From Zygnema cylindricum (Eukaryota > Streptophyta > Zygnematophyceae > Zygnematales > Zygnemataceae): a stretch of DNA of 64,000 nucleotides. A program made the translations under genes and the position numbers. Location: NCBI GenBank assembly GCA_037447655.1, contig JBBHKE010002999.1, positions 62,001 through 126,000 on the forward strand, in the 5' to 3' direction. Below the pieces are notes generated by a model, which did not search any database, was not told the DNA's origin, and saw only the letters and a program-made list of their open reading frames with translations. This document shows, in pieces, positions 33,150-45,270 of this stretch (the stretch's first letter is position 1; each line of letters begins with the position of its first letter).

Positions 33150-34100
33150 TGGTTGTTTTACGGTTTTTTTTTTTATTCATTTTTTTTATTTTGGTGTTTG
33201 TTGAATTTCTTGACTTTCGCACATAATCACCACACTTCTTTTTAATAATGGAACTGAAATCAGCACACTCTATGTAAACTAGATTTCGTTCTAATTTAAA
33301 CACCATTGGAAATTAAACTCTCTTTTTAACTAAACTATGTTTTAAATTAAACACTATTCCATACTAAATGTCATCCCCATTTCCTTGATGTAGATCTTTG
33401 ATGCGGCTTTCGTCGTCATCTAGCGTGCAGCTCCACCTACAGATGGCAGGCGGGGGACACGTGTTATTCAGTGGTGGCAAAGTGTTGCGGGATGAGAGGG
33501 GGTGCCACGTGGCAAAGCTGTTTGGGAGGGAGTGCCGGATACTGCATTAGAACGGGCGCCAATTGGCGAGTTAATACCCCTATTTGCGTCAAAAATTGCA
33601 TCGCGAGTGGGAACAAATGGGCAATAGGGTGTGTTTGACATGGAAATTTTTGGATAAAAGAGGGTTTAGTTTTGGGATTTTATATTTTGGAGTTGTGTTA
33701 TGGATGTGTAATTTATTTAATAGAATTTGGGTTAAAAAAAATATGAGATAATTGTGCTTAGAAGTTAAAATCTGGACCATTTTGCATGGAAACGCTAGAT
33801 TCTGGGTTTTGCATTTTGGAGTTATGTTATGGATGTGTAAATTTATAATAAATATTGGGTAAAAAAAAAGGGAAATAATTATACTTAGAACATAGAATCT
33901 GGACTTGTTTGCATGGTAACAGTAAATTTTGGTTTTTACATTTTGGAGTAGTGTTATGGATGTGGAGAACATTTGGTAAATTTGGTTTCAAATATAAGAA
34001 ATCATGACCCTTAGAGTTTAGAATGCGATGTATGTATGAGCTTCGTGAGAGAAGAACCATTTTTGGGTTATATAGAAAACTAAAGCTTCATCGTAGAAAT
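33150..34100 (-). repeat. Composite repeat unit, copy D, second part (inverted)
   Basis: The minus strand follows copy A from about 7000 back to about 6000. It has the AAACTAGA / TCCATACTAAA block, then the G-box block (GGCGCCAATTGGCGAG, GTGCCACGTGGCAAAG) at 33400-33570. It then has three tandem copies (copies A and B have two) of a roughly 120-bp segment containing TTTTGGAGT-GTTATGGATGTG (33680, 33815, 33940). Confidence 0.7.
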
Positions 34101-34584
34101 GTTGTGGAAGCAACAGCAGAATACTTTGTAATATGAAATCTAAGAAATAAATAAAAATCTTGAATGCTTTTATGGGCTATCGCTATTTTATTTATGCTCT
34201 CCTCTAGGCCAATAGGAAAGTATTTGATAAGTAGAATTGGCGTGCTCACCTTCATAAAGATTTTGTCTTTGAGTAATCGAAAATATTTTTTTTGAAAATT
34301 GATACGGACTTTCTACTTTCGTCTTGTCTCACTTTCGTGCCTTTTCCCCTTTTTGTCCTTTTTGTCTTTTACCGTTCATGGCGTCTGATTTGTTTCCGCC
34401 TATATCAACAATTTTCCTTAACTAGTTGGTAGGAATTTCTTCTTTATCTAGTTCCCACGCATCTATGGAAATGGTCATGTCACACACCTCTAAATTTTTG
34501 TATAAATATTATGTGCAAATCCTTGTCTCTCCTCGAAAAGAAATATTGATTCAGGAAATTTGAAGTCTAAAATAGCAAATACTA
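34101..34584. other. Unassigned sequence, no gene
   Basis: AT-rich with CT-rich patches. No element ends or coding domain are visible. Confidence 0.5.
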
Positions 34585-34800
34585 CACCATGTATCATTAT
34601 TAGCGTTAATATATTTTTCGCCACTTAAAACATCTTTTCTCCGTACACACTTGTCCTGTTTTAAAATGGAGACCGCCAATCAGAAGGTGAGAATCCTGCC
34701 TTTCAATCGCAACCGTCAAATCCACAATCCGACAAGTGTGTACGGAGAAAAGATGTTTTAAGAGGAAAAAAAACATTAACTCTAATAACGATACACGGTG
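34585..34800. mobile_element. TA-flanked foldback MITE, 216 bp
   Basis: The left end CACCATGTATCATTATTAGCG and the right end CTAATAACGATACACGGTG are flanked by TA (34583-34584, 34801-34802). The interior arms are inverse complements (TTTTCTCCGTACACACTTGTC on the left, its complement on the right). Same subfamily as 20537-20753. Confidence 0.85.
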
Positions 34801-34802
34801 TA

Positions 34803-35870
34803 GCTCATTAAGATAGCAAAGTCCACATGCAGGAGCTCGAATATGAGAAAGAATCGAGAGATGAAAAAATCGATTAAGCATACAAATGAGAATGCACTCT
34901 GGTAGAGTAAAAAAAAACATAGCAAAAAATAAAGCATAGCACAAATCAATTTTCCCGTGACGGAATGTTGCAATTGCCCTATTGTAGTATTCTCGCCCTG
35001 TTGATAATAAGCTATGTTTCTCGATTCCCAATTGCTTTCCAATTGGCTCACTTTTGACCCAAACCCATACATTGCCACTCGTACATGTTTTTTTCGCTCT
35101 TATGGTTCCATAGAATGTTTAATGTTTAATATCTAATGTCGAGTGTTCAATGTCCCATGCTACGACCGTACAATCTAATGTGAGACTTCCGTACAATTCT
35201 CTTCGTTTGAAAATCCGCGTAAAGAGCAATCTCGAACGTCCAGTCATTGACTGCAGCGGGAAAAGTATTTTACAAAGAGAAGTAATTTCTGGGAAATCTT
35301 GCGGACACGTGTAAGTTGGGGGGAACTCGAAGTTCTAGACTGGAATAATAGGCTATTTTGTGACGGGGGGATGGGACGGCCGTTGGGATAGTCCCATCAT
35401 TTTCTTTGTCACCGGTAAATTATTGACGGCGTTCGGGACAACCGTTTGGGGACGACCGATCGTCCGGAAATTGAAAGGATAGAATCTGAGGATTGTTTCC
35501 TGGCAGTTTCGAGAAGCAATCTGGGCGGTCCATTTACTTTTTCCTTGTGCCGTCAGATTTTCTTCTAGACGATCGACTTTGACTCGATAACGCGTCTGTC
35601 GGCCGTACAATGGATAAAAAAAAGGTCGCAAGTTTTGTCGCGGAGGGGCCGTGAGAGCGAAATTGTCAAATTGGATTTGTCGGTATTCGTTTTCCGCTCG
35701 GTCCAGTGATTCGTGCTGACAAAAGGTTATCTATCCTATTTTGTCGTATCATATTATCGGTTGAATCCCTTAAAAGGAGATGGTTGAAACAAGGTTTCCC
35801 TTCTGACGTTGGTAGACCGTACGTTTTTGGCGTTTTGCTATCTGCATAAATTAGATTGAATTCGGCGTGG
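34803..35870. other. Unassigned sequence, no supported gene
   Basis: No recognisable domain in any frame. A minus-strand open frame at 35353-35631 has no family features I know. One G-box-like GACACGTGTAAG occurs near 35303. Confidence 0.45.
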
Positions 35871-35872
35871 TA

Positions 35873-36088
35873 CACCGTGTATCTCTATCAGTGTTAACAT
35901 TTTTTTTGCCACAAAAAACATCTTTTTTCCGTACACAATTGTCCTATTTTAAGTTGGAGACTGACAATCGGAAAGTGAGAATCTTGTCTCTCAATCGCAA
36001 CCGTCAGATAGATAATCCAGCAAGTGTATACGGATAAAAGATATTAAAGTGGTGAAAAAAACATTAACACTGATAGCGATACGCGGTG
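35873..36088. mobile_element. TA-flanked foldback MITE, 216 bp
   Basis: The ends CACCGTGTATCTCTATCAG and CTGATAGCGATACGCGGTG are flanked by TA (35871-35872, 36089-36090). The interior is homologous and collinear with 34585-34800. Downstream (36115-36230) is a small GC-rich islet of unknown nature. Confidence 0.85.
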
Positions 36089-36510
36089 TACAATATTGAA
36101 GGATATTTGAATTTTCAGCAGGCAGAGTGGCCGGCAAAGTCGCCGGCAGAGCCCTGTCATGCCTCTACCGACGAGTTCTGGGAAGTTTCCCTAAAGTGAG
36201 TGCGGAGGCAGGTGCCGGGTGGAAGTACGGCCAATCATTGCAAAATGTTTTTTTTGCAACCGAAATTTAGTCAACGGTAATTGTTTTATAGGGAAGATAT
36301 TTTAAAAAAAAAAAGTCGTTGAAAATGAATCTGTACAAAACGACAGTTCTCAGATTTGCGTGAAGATTTCACGGGCGTCAAATTTGCGCACGAAATGCAC
36401 GCCAACAGAAATAAAATTAAATATAGAGGGGTTTCTGATCCTTATGTTATTACCCAATTTATATAATATATATATTAGATAAATAATTAAATATGTGTGC
36501 ATAAGATATA

Positions 36511-37085
36511 TATAGCTCAAAAATAGGTGACAGTACACCCATACAATATGCCTATTGTACGTAAATTTTACAATACTACGTTAAGACCCATATTATATTG
36601 GCCGCAAAATGGAATAAAATAGTAACAGGGTTGAGTTGCACATCGATCGATAGAGAATTAAACGTCATGTCTAAATTTGAAAAAAAAAACGGACAAAAAA
36701 ATCTTTTTCTGTGAGTTTTGAGCGACTTTTTATTTAAACCGTCAGATTTGGACGATCTGACGGTCGTTGATGAAAGTAACGATCTAAGAAGATCACATGA
36801 AAAGCCCATAACACAACTTACGACAGGACTATCGTCAGATTCGTCCGCGGGTTTTTTTTTTTTCCTGGTTTTTTTCCCCGCGCAATGTCATCCTACGCCG
36901 TGTCAGTTCGCTAAAAAAATTCGTTCGGCGGCGTGCGATGTACTATGAGCATACGTCAGATTCGTACGCTCGTACAGGGGTGTGCACAGCACACACCCAT
37001 ATAGTATGCCTACGTTGCGCGAGTTTTGTGCCAAGCTTTGTACGCCTACCAAAGGCCTACCATAAAAACACCTACTTTTGAACTA

Positions 37086-37087
<2 letters not shown>
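36511..37087. mobile_element. hAT MITE relative, 577 bp
   Basis: The left end TATAGCTCAAAAATAGGTG and the right end CACCTACTTTTGAACTATG match the 19-bp TIR of 21672-21977, the right one perfectly. The interior shares ACACAACTTACGA, AGATCACATGAAAAGCCCATA and CAATATGCC words in reverse orientation. The flanks are TA-rich, so a target duplication cannot be judged. Confidence 0.7.

Positions 37088-37151
<64 letters not shown>
37088..37151. repeat. (TA)n microsatellite
   Basis: A pure TA tract starts exactly at the end of the hAT MITE, suggesting expansion of a TA-rich target or flank. Confidence 0.9.
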
Positions 37152-37154
<3 letters not shown>

Positions 37155-37303
37155 AGTTGTTCAATACGCACTTTTTTCATTTTTCCGCTTTACGTGATTG
37201 TACGTGATTTTTAAAATACAAAAAAACGCTTCATCGAACTGGAATTGTCATTTTAAAAATAATAAAAAAATATCAGAATCGTAGATTTTTTATGGAAACT
37301 TTA

Positions 37304-37840
37304 CAAATCGCCAATCGCTATTAGGAAGTTTTTTAAGTGACATGAAAATTACCGGTTACGCTAATTAAGAATTTGAAAATTTTGAAAAACATACATTCTA
37401 ATTGTTTAATAATTCTAATTTGGATCTTTGAAAAATAAATGTCGGTCGTAAACATGCTTACACTAATATAAGTATTAGACAAAATATTAAAATCGCACAC
37501 AAATCGACGCTCACACAAATAAACGCGGGTTGTTGGACGAATATGTGTAACGGATATTTGAAACCCCGATAGACCCCCTTTTTAGTGCACATTCTCACGC
37601 GTCCCGCTACTAAAACTCATTAATTATACTTTTTTCACTTAAAAGGTACAATTTTACGGTCCTGACAATCGTCGCACACCACACTAATTAACTGATAGCG
37701 TACTTCCATTTTGTACGGTACTAAAAAATCAACCCTAAATATAGTAAAGAAAAAAATAGAATGAACTACGCTAATGGAGAATAAAATAAAAAAAAGCGGG
37801 ACGGAATTAGCGTACACAACGCTAATAGCGATTGGCGGTG
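37304..37840. mobile_element. TA-flanked MITE, 545-bp subfamily
   Basis: The right end CGCTAATAGCGATTGGCGGTG is followed by TA; the left end TACAAATCGCCAATCGCTATTAG is slightly altered. The interior carries the subfamily's AAAAGGTACAATTTTACGG and CGCACACCACACTAATT segments. Confidence 0.7.
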
Positions 37841-38429
37841 TAGTTTACAAAAAAGATTCGATGCACGTATCCGTACTTACTGTTTAGTAAACCGAACAGA
37901 ATGTACATGGATTGTACGGGAACATAATGTGACGTCTACAAATATTTCCGAAAAGAGACGTTGCGGCGTCACACTATTTGAGCGCCGTGAGTTCAAATTT
38001 TGTACGGGCGTCTTCTTCAAATTTCGAAAAGAAGCCGCCATTATTAGTTGAACAGCTGAACGCGAAAAATCACAGAAGACGTCATTACCGGACATTACAG
38101 GACAGGAAGTTTTACTGGAATATAAAGGCGAATAGCAGGATTCGTACCTGCGTCGTCTAGTTTACACCGGTACACTCATCCTCAACCGGTTGATGTAGAT
38201 GTTTCGTTGCATGTACGGGGTGTGATAATAATTTAATAACATATTGTTTTTCACCGCTCATTTAATGGGAAGCGTACAAACTGCGGTACATGTTCAATTC
38301 AATTTTTTTAAATGTACGGATTTGTACGGAAAAAATCATTAACGTTTTTTACGATTTTTTCAAATCGACCTCTCCAGTTTCTACGTATTATACGTGCGTT
38401 CGAAACGTGCAACGTGCGTAAAATACGTT

Positions 38430-38440
38430 TTGAACAACTA

Positions 38441-38478
<38 letters not shown>

Positions 38479-38522
38479 GCACACATATTTATCTATATAT
38501 ATATATATATATATATATAACA
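38430..38522. repeat. TA-rich microsatellite
   Basis: Two TA tracts flank a short CTGCACACATATTTATC spacer. The remaining sequence between 37843 and 38820 shows no gene. Confidence 0.85.
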
Positions 38523-38819
38523 TGTTTAAAGTTACCGCAAGGCCGTAAAAAGGGACACGTACGCGTAACTCCCTAAATTATTTAAAATCTTTTTTTTTTG
38601 TTAGCGATTTTATACCGATATACATGCTGAACTCCCCATACTATTTGCGAAACCAATGGCCAGAATTCAATATTGTTTGTTCGCATGGAAAAGACGCTGT
38701 GAAACCACCTACTTTTAAAAATGCCCAAAACGGGTTTCCGCCGGCATCGGTCCACGCGTATACGACAAATCTGACGTTAACAGCAAAATGTTCATAATTG
38801 AGACGAGAAGTTACTACGA

Positions 38820-39600
38820 TATACTTTTCCTGTACGGATCGTGAAAAGCAATGTGTACCTGCATTCCAGCTGAATGTCGTCCATTCTCGACGATCGTGTA
38901 GGACAAAGTTGACCTTTTGTACGAAAAGTATATGATTTGGACTATAAGCACTACAGTACAGTACTGTACTTTATAAGTACGAATTGTGAAAATCGAAGTA
39001 GCGTGTAAGATCCACCCCCGGCCTCAGATTTGGTTCAAGAAACCGACATTTCTGGAATCCGGTCAGCGATATTTTTCAAATAAGCAAAAAAGTGTAGCAC
39101 CAATAGGAAGTAAGATACGGTACTTTGGACCTTCCTTCAAGAGGAACGTAATATTTTTGGCCAATTGAACTAAGACGTGTCATCACTATTATTCGTACAC
39201 CTGGTTAGGACCTCAATTGTTTTCGGCCCTAGGGGGGATGGATCTGACTGTACCTGCTTTTCAGCCGAAGGAGACTGCGTATGAAATACATATGAATGTA
39301 CGAAAAATCTGACTTTTACGGAGTAAAACCAGACAAACTGCACAGATTTTGTCATAGAAACGTACTTTGAAAGTACGAATCGTGAAAATCGATGTACCTT
39401 CATTTCAGCTGAAGGAGACTGCATTAAGAAGTTGCGAACTGCATTACAGCTGTACGGAAAAGTTGACCTTTCCTAAGAAAAAGCAGACAAATTGTACGAA
39501 TGTTCGTACAGGTGAATGTACTTCCAGAGTACGGCTCGTGAAAATCGTTGTACCTTATTTTCAGCTGAATGAAGGTGACTTCGTACGGTCTCCGCACGTG
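38820..39600. repeat. Degenerate dispersed-tandem motif, about four to five copies
   Basis: A motif of the form TCGTGAAAATCG, TGTACCT, T-rich, TTTCAGCTGAA, then GGAGACTGC or similar recurs near 38835, 38975 (partial), 39245, 39370 and 39530 at irregular spacing. It is not recognisable as coding. Confidence 0.5.
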
Positions 39601-39813
39601 TCTTGCTTGATGCTTTCGGATTTTAGGTCAAATCTTTGTCATTCCTGCAGCAAAAACTGCTATAAAGCTCATGGTTTTCTCTGCAGTTTTAGGTTTTCTT
39701 TTACTGCTGATCATATTATACTACCAAATATATATATAATTTTCATTTTTTTCATTTTCCGGAGGTCACTATCTTACTAGTTGGCAATTTCTGCAGTATA
39801 ATCTCTTTTATTT

Positions 39814-41027
39814 TGTTGACAGTAGCATCTGTTTGCAGAAAAAACAAGCTATTTCTTTCGTTTTTGGTTACTTTAATACGTTTTTCCTGTTTATATTCCG
39901 GTTATACTCAGTAATTTTACACAGTCAGGGATGACTTTCCTGTATCAAAATTGAAATTCTGGAAAAAAAAAATTGTCTCTCTTTGTCAGTTTTTTTTTTA
40001 CTGAAAAGGACAAAAACTCTCGTCCTTACAGTACTGGAAACTTTTAGTCATTGAAAAGGTCTAACCCTATTTTCTGAAGAAATTACTATACGATAACATA
40101 CGGTACAATACGACACGGTACCAACATATACATATATACATATATACATATATAAATATTTATATACATATATACAATATATATAACATATACATATATA
40201 CAGACATATACTGATGTATATGTATGTATATATATAATATATATACATACGTGTATGTATCTACATATATATACATACATACGTATAATGTATATGTGTA
40301 TATACATATATGCATATATACATAAATATATATATAAATACATATGTATACATATATGCATATATATAAATACATATATGCATACATACATATATATATA
40401 ATGCAATTTTGTGACATTTTTTAAAACCTCTAGGATATTATTAAGTACCTCGCTTCCAATTGACACAATTGCCATGTGTCACGTGGTGACAAATTGTCCA
40501 TAAACCGTCAAAAAGACCATCTCGTGATGTTAGCTTAAATGACAACCGTTTGATCTTAGATGTCTTGTAATGTCCATCGTCGAATAATAATGTCCGATAT
40601 ATTGTTTAGTGTGGTATTGACGTGCATAAGAAATTCTTTCAGTTTCTATGTGTTATTTTGTGTAACCATAGTTAATCGGTTTGGCCTGTGTGTAAATTTT
40701 CAAATAACTGACAAACCCCATATATCCTAGCAAAGGTCCTAAACTATAGGACAAAGATGCCGATTATTTCGGCGAACCTTAGGGACCATGATCAATACAT
40801 AGCTGGTTGGTAAATATTTTTGTTACAATCTTTTGAGACTATCCACTGTCCTCTCTTGGCTGCTTAGGGAGCCATGGATCTATCACTCTTTCTTTCCAAT
40901 CATCAATGACTACAACACGTATGGAGATCAAATAGAGAGAGGTTAGAGCCTAGCTGTTTTTCAAAACATTTTGTTTCCTTGATAAATGACCTATAAAATA
41001 CATAAAGAAATCTCTCATAATTCAACA
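39814..41027 (-). repeat. Copia-3 3' LTR
   Basis: On the minus strand it starts TGTTGAATTATGAG at 41027, directly after the purine-rich AACGGGAG. The segment at 40465-40560 resembles the Copia-4 LTR around 57590-57660 (GTCA...GTGGT...ATAAACCG...AAAA), which supports LTR identity. The far end is proposed at 39814, where the plus strand reads TGTTGACAG; this is uncertain. Confidence 0.55.
40121..40401. repeat. ATATAC/TATACA microsatellite
   Basis: A long ATATACATATAT-type tract lies inside the Copia-3 LTR and explains its greater length than related LTRs. Tyr/Ile-rich open frames through it are artefacts. Confidence 0.9.
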
Positions 41028-41040
41028 CTCCCGTTAATTT

Positions 41041-42126
41041 CTAGACGCTTTTTTGTTTAAGTCTACACTGTTTTGTGCAAAATTTAAGCTTAGAACATAG
41101 GACTAGCTCTATCATCATATCTGCCACCGTTTCTCCATCTGGTCTATATTCCAAACTCACAATTTTGTTCTCTACTTTCTCTCTCATAAAGTTCAGTCTT
41201 ATGTCCATGTGCTTAGCTTTGAAATGGTGTTTTGGATTAGCCTGAATTGCAATAGCAGCTTCGTTATCACAAAACAATTTTTGAACCCCAATTCTTATAA
41301 ACCCAAGTTCATGTAAAAGATACTTCACCCACATCAGTTCTATAACATCATAATAAATAGTGGACTGAGCCACCACCTTTTGTTGCTTACTGCTCTAACA
41401 GCAAACACCATTCCTAACATAAAAAACATATCCCGATATACACCTCCTCATAGGAGCATCCCCATAGCTGGCATCACTCTAAGTGGTGATGTCAGCAATC
41501 TCCCCTCCCAAATGCAACCAAAGATCCCTGGTTCCTATAAGATATCTCATAACCCTCTTGGCTGCCTCCCACTCTTTCTTTCTAGGATCATTAAGACTTC
41601 TACGAAGGAGCCCAACAACTATAGCTATGTCTGGCCTAGTAGAGTTCATGAAATTAACTAGACTTCCTACGACAAACTGCCTCTCTTTCGAGCTCATTTC
41701 CTCGTCAAGGATAATCACACCTCTTTGTACACTCCCATCACTTACTTTTTTCAAGTCCATGGGAGTGGTACAGCTCTTTGTCTTATTTGTTTGAAACTTT
41801 TCTAACATATTTCCAATTGCTTCTTTCCGAGTTACTCTGATTATCATTTTCTTTCTATCTTTTTCCATCTGAACTCCTAAGATATATCTTTCCTCCTCTA
41901 AATCGTTCATGTCAAATCTACTTCTCAAATCTTTCTTTAACTTATTAATATTTTGCATAGATTTACTCCACACCAAAAAATAATCCTGATAGATGGAAAG
42001 AAAAATAACCCCTCCTTCATCTTCAAACATGTAAATAGAGTGGACAAGACTGATTCTAATATATTCCAAGCTTGTTAGAAACTCATCCCGTTTCTTGTTA
42101 TATTGTTTGCGAGCATGTTTTAATCC
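41041..42126 (-). pseudogene. pol: Copia-3 pol: RT C-terminal half and RNase H
   Basis: Minus-strand motifs in order: KHARKQYNKKRDEF (the usual LKQAPRQW region), VFED-like MFEDEGG, IYQDYFLV where IYVDDLLV is expected, DLEEERYILGVQM, TRPDIAI, WEAAKRVMRYLIGT and WLHLGG. A stop and frame change come before the RNase H part (41041-41376: VAQST, CDNEAAIAI, HFKAKHMDIRLNF, DGETVADMM). The altered catalytic YVDD and the frame breaks show a dead copy. The frame resumes from 43538 across the inserted element. Confidence 0.85.
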
Positions 42127-43537
42127 TATCGTACATGAGAGACCAGAAAGAGAGAACATACATCACAACCAGCAAAGTCATGCGGACAACCATATATACA
42201 AAAGAAAAATGAATGAGAAAGAGAATAATGTATACACCATGAGAAAGAATAAAGGGGGAAATGACCCAAAGAGAGAAAGGGGAAGAATACTTCTCTAGAG
42301 TGAAGTGGAGCAATAATTCAAGAATGCTAAGCCAAGAGGTAGCCACTAGGCTCTCTGGTCTTTATCACATTCGATACAAGAGTTATCCCATTACGACAGC
42401 AAAGTAACAAATATTCAAACCGGAACAAGGGAAAATCCAATTCCGATAAAAAATACACTCCTTCCAAGCCAACCAAAATACAAACAAGACACAAATACAC
42501 AACCAAACCGTCAAGCTGCTCGAGGAAGGCACAGCAAGGTCTAGATGTGCTCCCCCACGATCTCCAATTCCACACTTCCACCAAAATACAAACTTTGGAG
42601 GGAAACCTTCCGGACGTGACCTTAGGCCGTGTGGATTAAAAACGAGGGTAGAAAAACAAGGAGAATAGTCTTACTCTATCTAGCCTCTACAGCTAGCTAC
42701 CAAGGAGAAGAAAGCCACGTGGGCAATCACTGAGAGAGAGAGCAAGAGAAAAGCTTCGCTGCCAAGAGAATATTCTTGTCCAAAAGCTAAATTCTCTAAG
42801 TTTGAGAAGTAGGCTAAGTAAGAGCTATGCTAGGCCTAAGCAAAATTAGCCTACATCTAGTCTACTTTACATGTATGAAAATACTAAAGATGTTGGCCAA
42901 TAGGCAGCCAACATCGTCTGCCGTACGCCTGACAAAATCCACCGTCCGACGGTAAAAACCCACCCTAACTACATGTATGCGCGAACCTACATGGGTTCAG
43001 TTCTTAAATAAAATATGATATATCGAAGCGTCGCTCGGAAATCGCGCTACGCCTCCAAACGATACTTCGCGTCAATACTCTTGAAATTGTGTGCATACGC
43101 ACGAAATGATAAATACCGCACGAAATAAAAGGTATAGAATGAAATACTCATAATCGCGTCACGTCGCCCAAACGATGTTTTGCATCCAACTTTGAAAATC
43201 GTGTACCTACGCACGAAATAAAACATATCGCACGAAATTAGTACCTTTCAACGAAAATCTGAAAATATGAATCGGAATTAAATCGCACGTGCGAACGAAA
43301 CCTATATATGCGTGCAAAAAATGTGCGTGCATGTATTAAATCGTGCATGCATACATGAAATCGCGTGTGCATGCATAAATTAGCGTGCACGTGCCCAAAA
43401 CCGTGCGTGCGTGCGGAATACTGCGCGTGCCTGAGATATACCGCGCGTGTTTGAGGCATACCGCGCGTGTGTGAGGAATACCGCGCGTACGTGCATCATA
43501 ACGTGCGCGCGAGCAGCCGACACGATGTGACATGACA
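42127..43537 (-). mobile_element. Solo-LTR-like insertion in Copia-3 RT
   Basis: A 1.4-kb segment without coding domains splits the LFGL|KHARKQY codons of the RT. ATCC flanks both ends (42123-42126 and 43538-43541, or AATCC if the insert is one base shorter), consistent with a 4-5-bp target duplication. On the minus strand it begins TGTCATGTCAC and ends CATGTACGATA. The TG start and lack of TIRs suggest an LTR, but the TA end is unusual, so the class is uncertain. Confidence 0.65.
43300..43510. repeat. GTGC/CGCG-rich short tandem repeats
   Basis: A run of units of about 20-25 bp contains CGTGCGTGC, GTGCATGCAT and ATACCGCGCGTGTGTGAGG. It is rich in alternating purine-pyrimidine steps and lies near one end of the solo-LTR-like insertion. 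Confidence 0.75.
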
Positions 43538-45263
43538 ATCCAAACAAAGAATTGATAAGTTTGTAAGATTTACTCTCCTCTCCTTCTTCCACAAAGCCTT
43601 TCAGGTGCTTCATTAAGATCTCTTCCTCTAACTCACCATTGAGGAAGGTTGTTTTAATATCCATCTGATGAATCTCCATGACTTCCACTGCTGGTAGACT
43701 GAGGAGAATCCTTACGGATGGTAATCGTAAAACCGATGCAAATGTCTTTTCATAGTCATTTTTTTCCTTTTAATGAAACCCTTTGCTACCAATCTAGCTT
43801 TGTACCTCTAAATGATATTATCGGGGTTTAATTTAGTTTAAAGACCCATTTGTATCCAATTGGTTTTGTGTTTGGAGGACAAACCACCAGTTCTTATGTA
43901 TTAGCTTCCATAATGGAAGCCATCTCATCATTAATGGCTCTAACCCATCTGTCTTTTTTTGGAGTGTTCATTGTTTGTGAGTAAGTCTGAGCCTCATCAG
44001 GGTGTGAGGTCTTTGCTGCCTTGTGAGCTGCTTGCTTTTCTTGCAGCCTTTTGTTGCTCCTTTGTCCTCCCTCAAATTCAAAAGCTCGAACAGAGGATAA
44101 CCTCTGATTCTTCCAAACCAATTCAACTCTTCCCCTATTCGTGAAAGGTGGATCCTCTTCCTCTATGTCTTCAAACTGAATTGGGGTTTGTAGTTTCATT
44201 GGTGGCTCCTCCTCGATCTGATTTTCCTTTGAATCTGCAATAGTTTGAGGACTGACAATTCTTTCATGGAAGTATGACTCTTGTTCAGTCTCTGAATCAA
44301 ATCTGATTTTTATTGTCTTAGAATACTTTAAGTTATCTATCAATTTTTGCTCATCCATGACAACTAGGTGCTTAATCATTAAGATATCCTTTCTTCCGAG
44401 ATCATACACTTTTTGTCCATTGACATCCTATTCATATCCCACTAGATATCATGGCTTTCCTTTGACATCTAGTTTCCAATCCTTTCGGTCAGAGTTCAAA
44501 CTATACACTTGACTCCCAAATACTTTCAGATGAGATACATCCGGCTTCCTCCCAACCCCTCTTTTGAAAGGTGTTTCTTTTTTAAAAGTTTACGTAAGAA
44601 CTGTATTCTTGATGAAATTAGCAAATTTTATAGCTTCGGCCCAAAAGCCATTTCCTATCTTCTTATCTATTAGCGTGCTTCAGGCACTATCACCTAGAGT
44701 TCTATTTTGTCTCTTAGCTACACCGTTTAGTTTTAGGTTATCACGGACTATTTTTTGTTGTTGTTCTCCCTTATGTCTCAAGAAATCCTCAAACTGATTA
44801 GATGTGTACTCTCCCCTATTGTCACTTCTAATTCGCTTAATAGGGGTTCCATGTAACTTCTCTCTCTGTGTTTTATATTCTTTAAACTAAAGTGGTGCTT
44901 CAAACTTATTTTTGAGGAAATATACTCTTGAATATTTGGACCAGTCATCAATTATGGTAGCATATATCTTTTTCCACCTGCCGAAGTTACTTTAGCTGGT
45001 CCCAAGATATCGGTGTGTACTGGATTTAGCACCTTTTCCCCGCGATATATGGCAGATTTGGGAAAGGGCAATTTGTGAGCCCTACCTTGTGCACATCCAC
45101 TACAATTATCTATTGCTTCACTTTCCCCAAAATGATTCCCTTTTACTACACCCAGTTTTTTCATTTCCCTCAATCTATCCAAATGCACATGCCCCAACCG
45201 CTTATTCCATACCTTAATCTCGGGGACACCAACATAATAAGCATTCTTCTTTTCATTACTCAA
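43538..45263 (-). pseudogene. pol: Copia-3 pol: integrase and start of RT, broken
   Basis: From high to low coordinates: the GAG-pre-integrase region (VWNKRLGHVHLDRL, CSGCAQGRAH), HTDILGPA, DDWSKYSRVYFLK, RSDNRGEYTSNQF (second catalytic Asp kept), KVFGSQVYSL, VYDLGRKDILMIKHL (a TAG splits GYE/DVNG just before), an acidic linker (44000-44300), then DRWVRAINDEMASIMEANT, PIGYKWVFKL and the start of RT (HQMDIKTTFLNGELEEEI, NSLFGL). Several stops and frame changes interrupt it. Confidence 0.82.
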
Positions 45264-45270
45264 GTTAAGT

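Noticed and set aside
40048-40475. Tyr/Ile-rich minus-strand open frames
   Set aside because: They are translations of the ATATAC microsatellite in the Copia-3 LTR.
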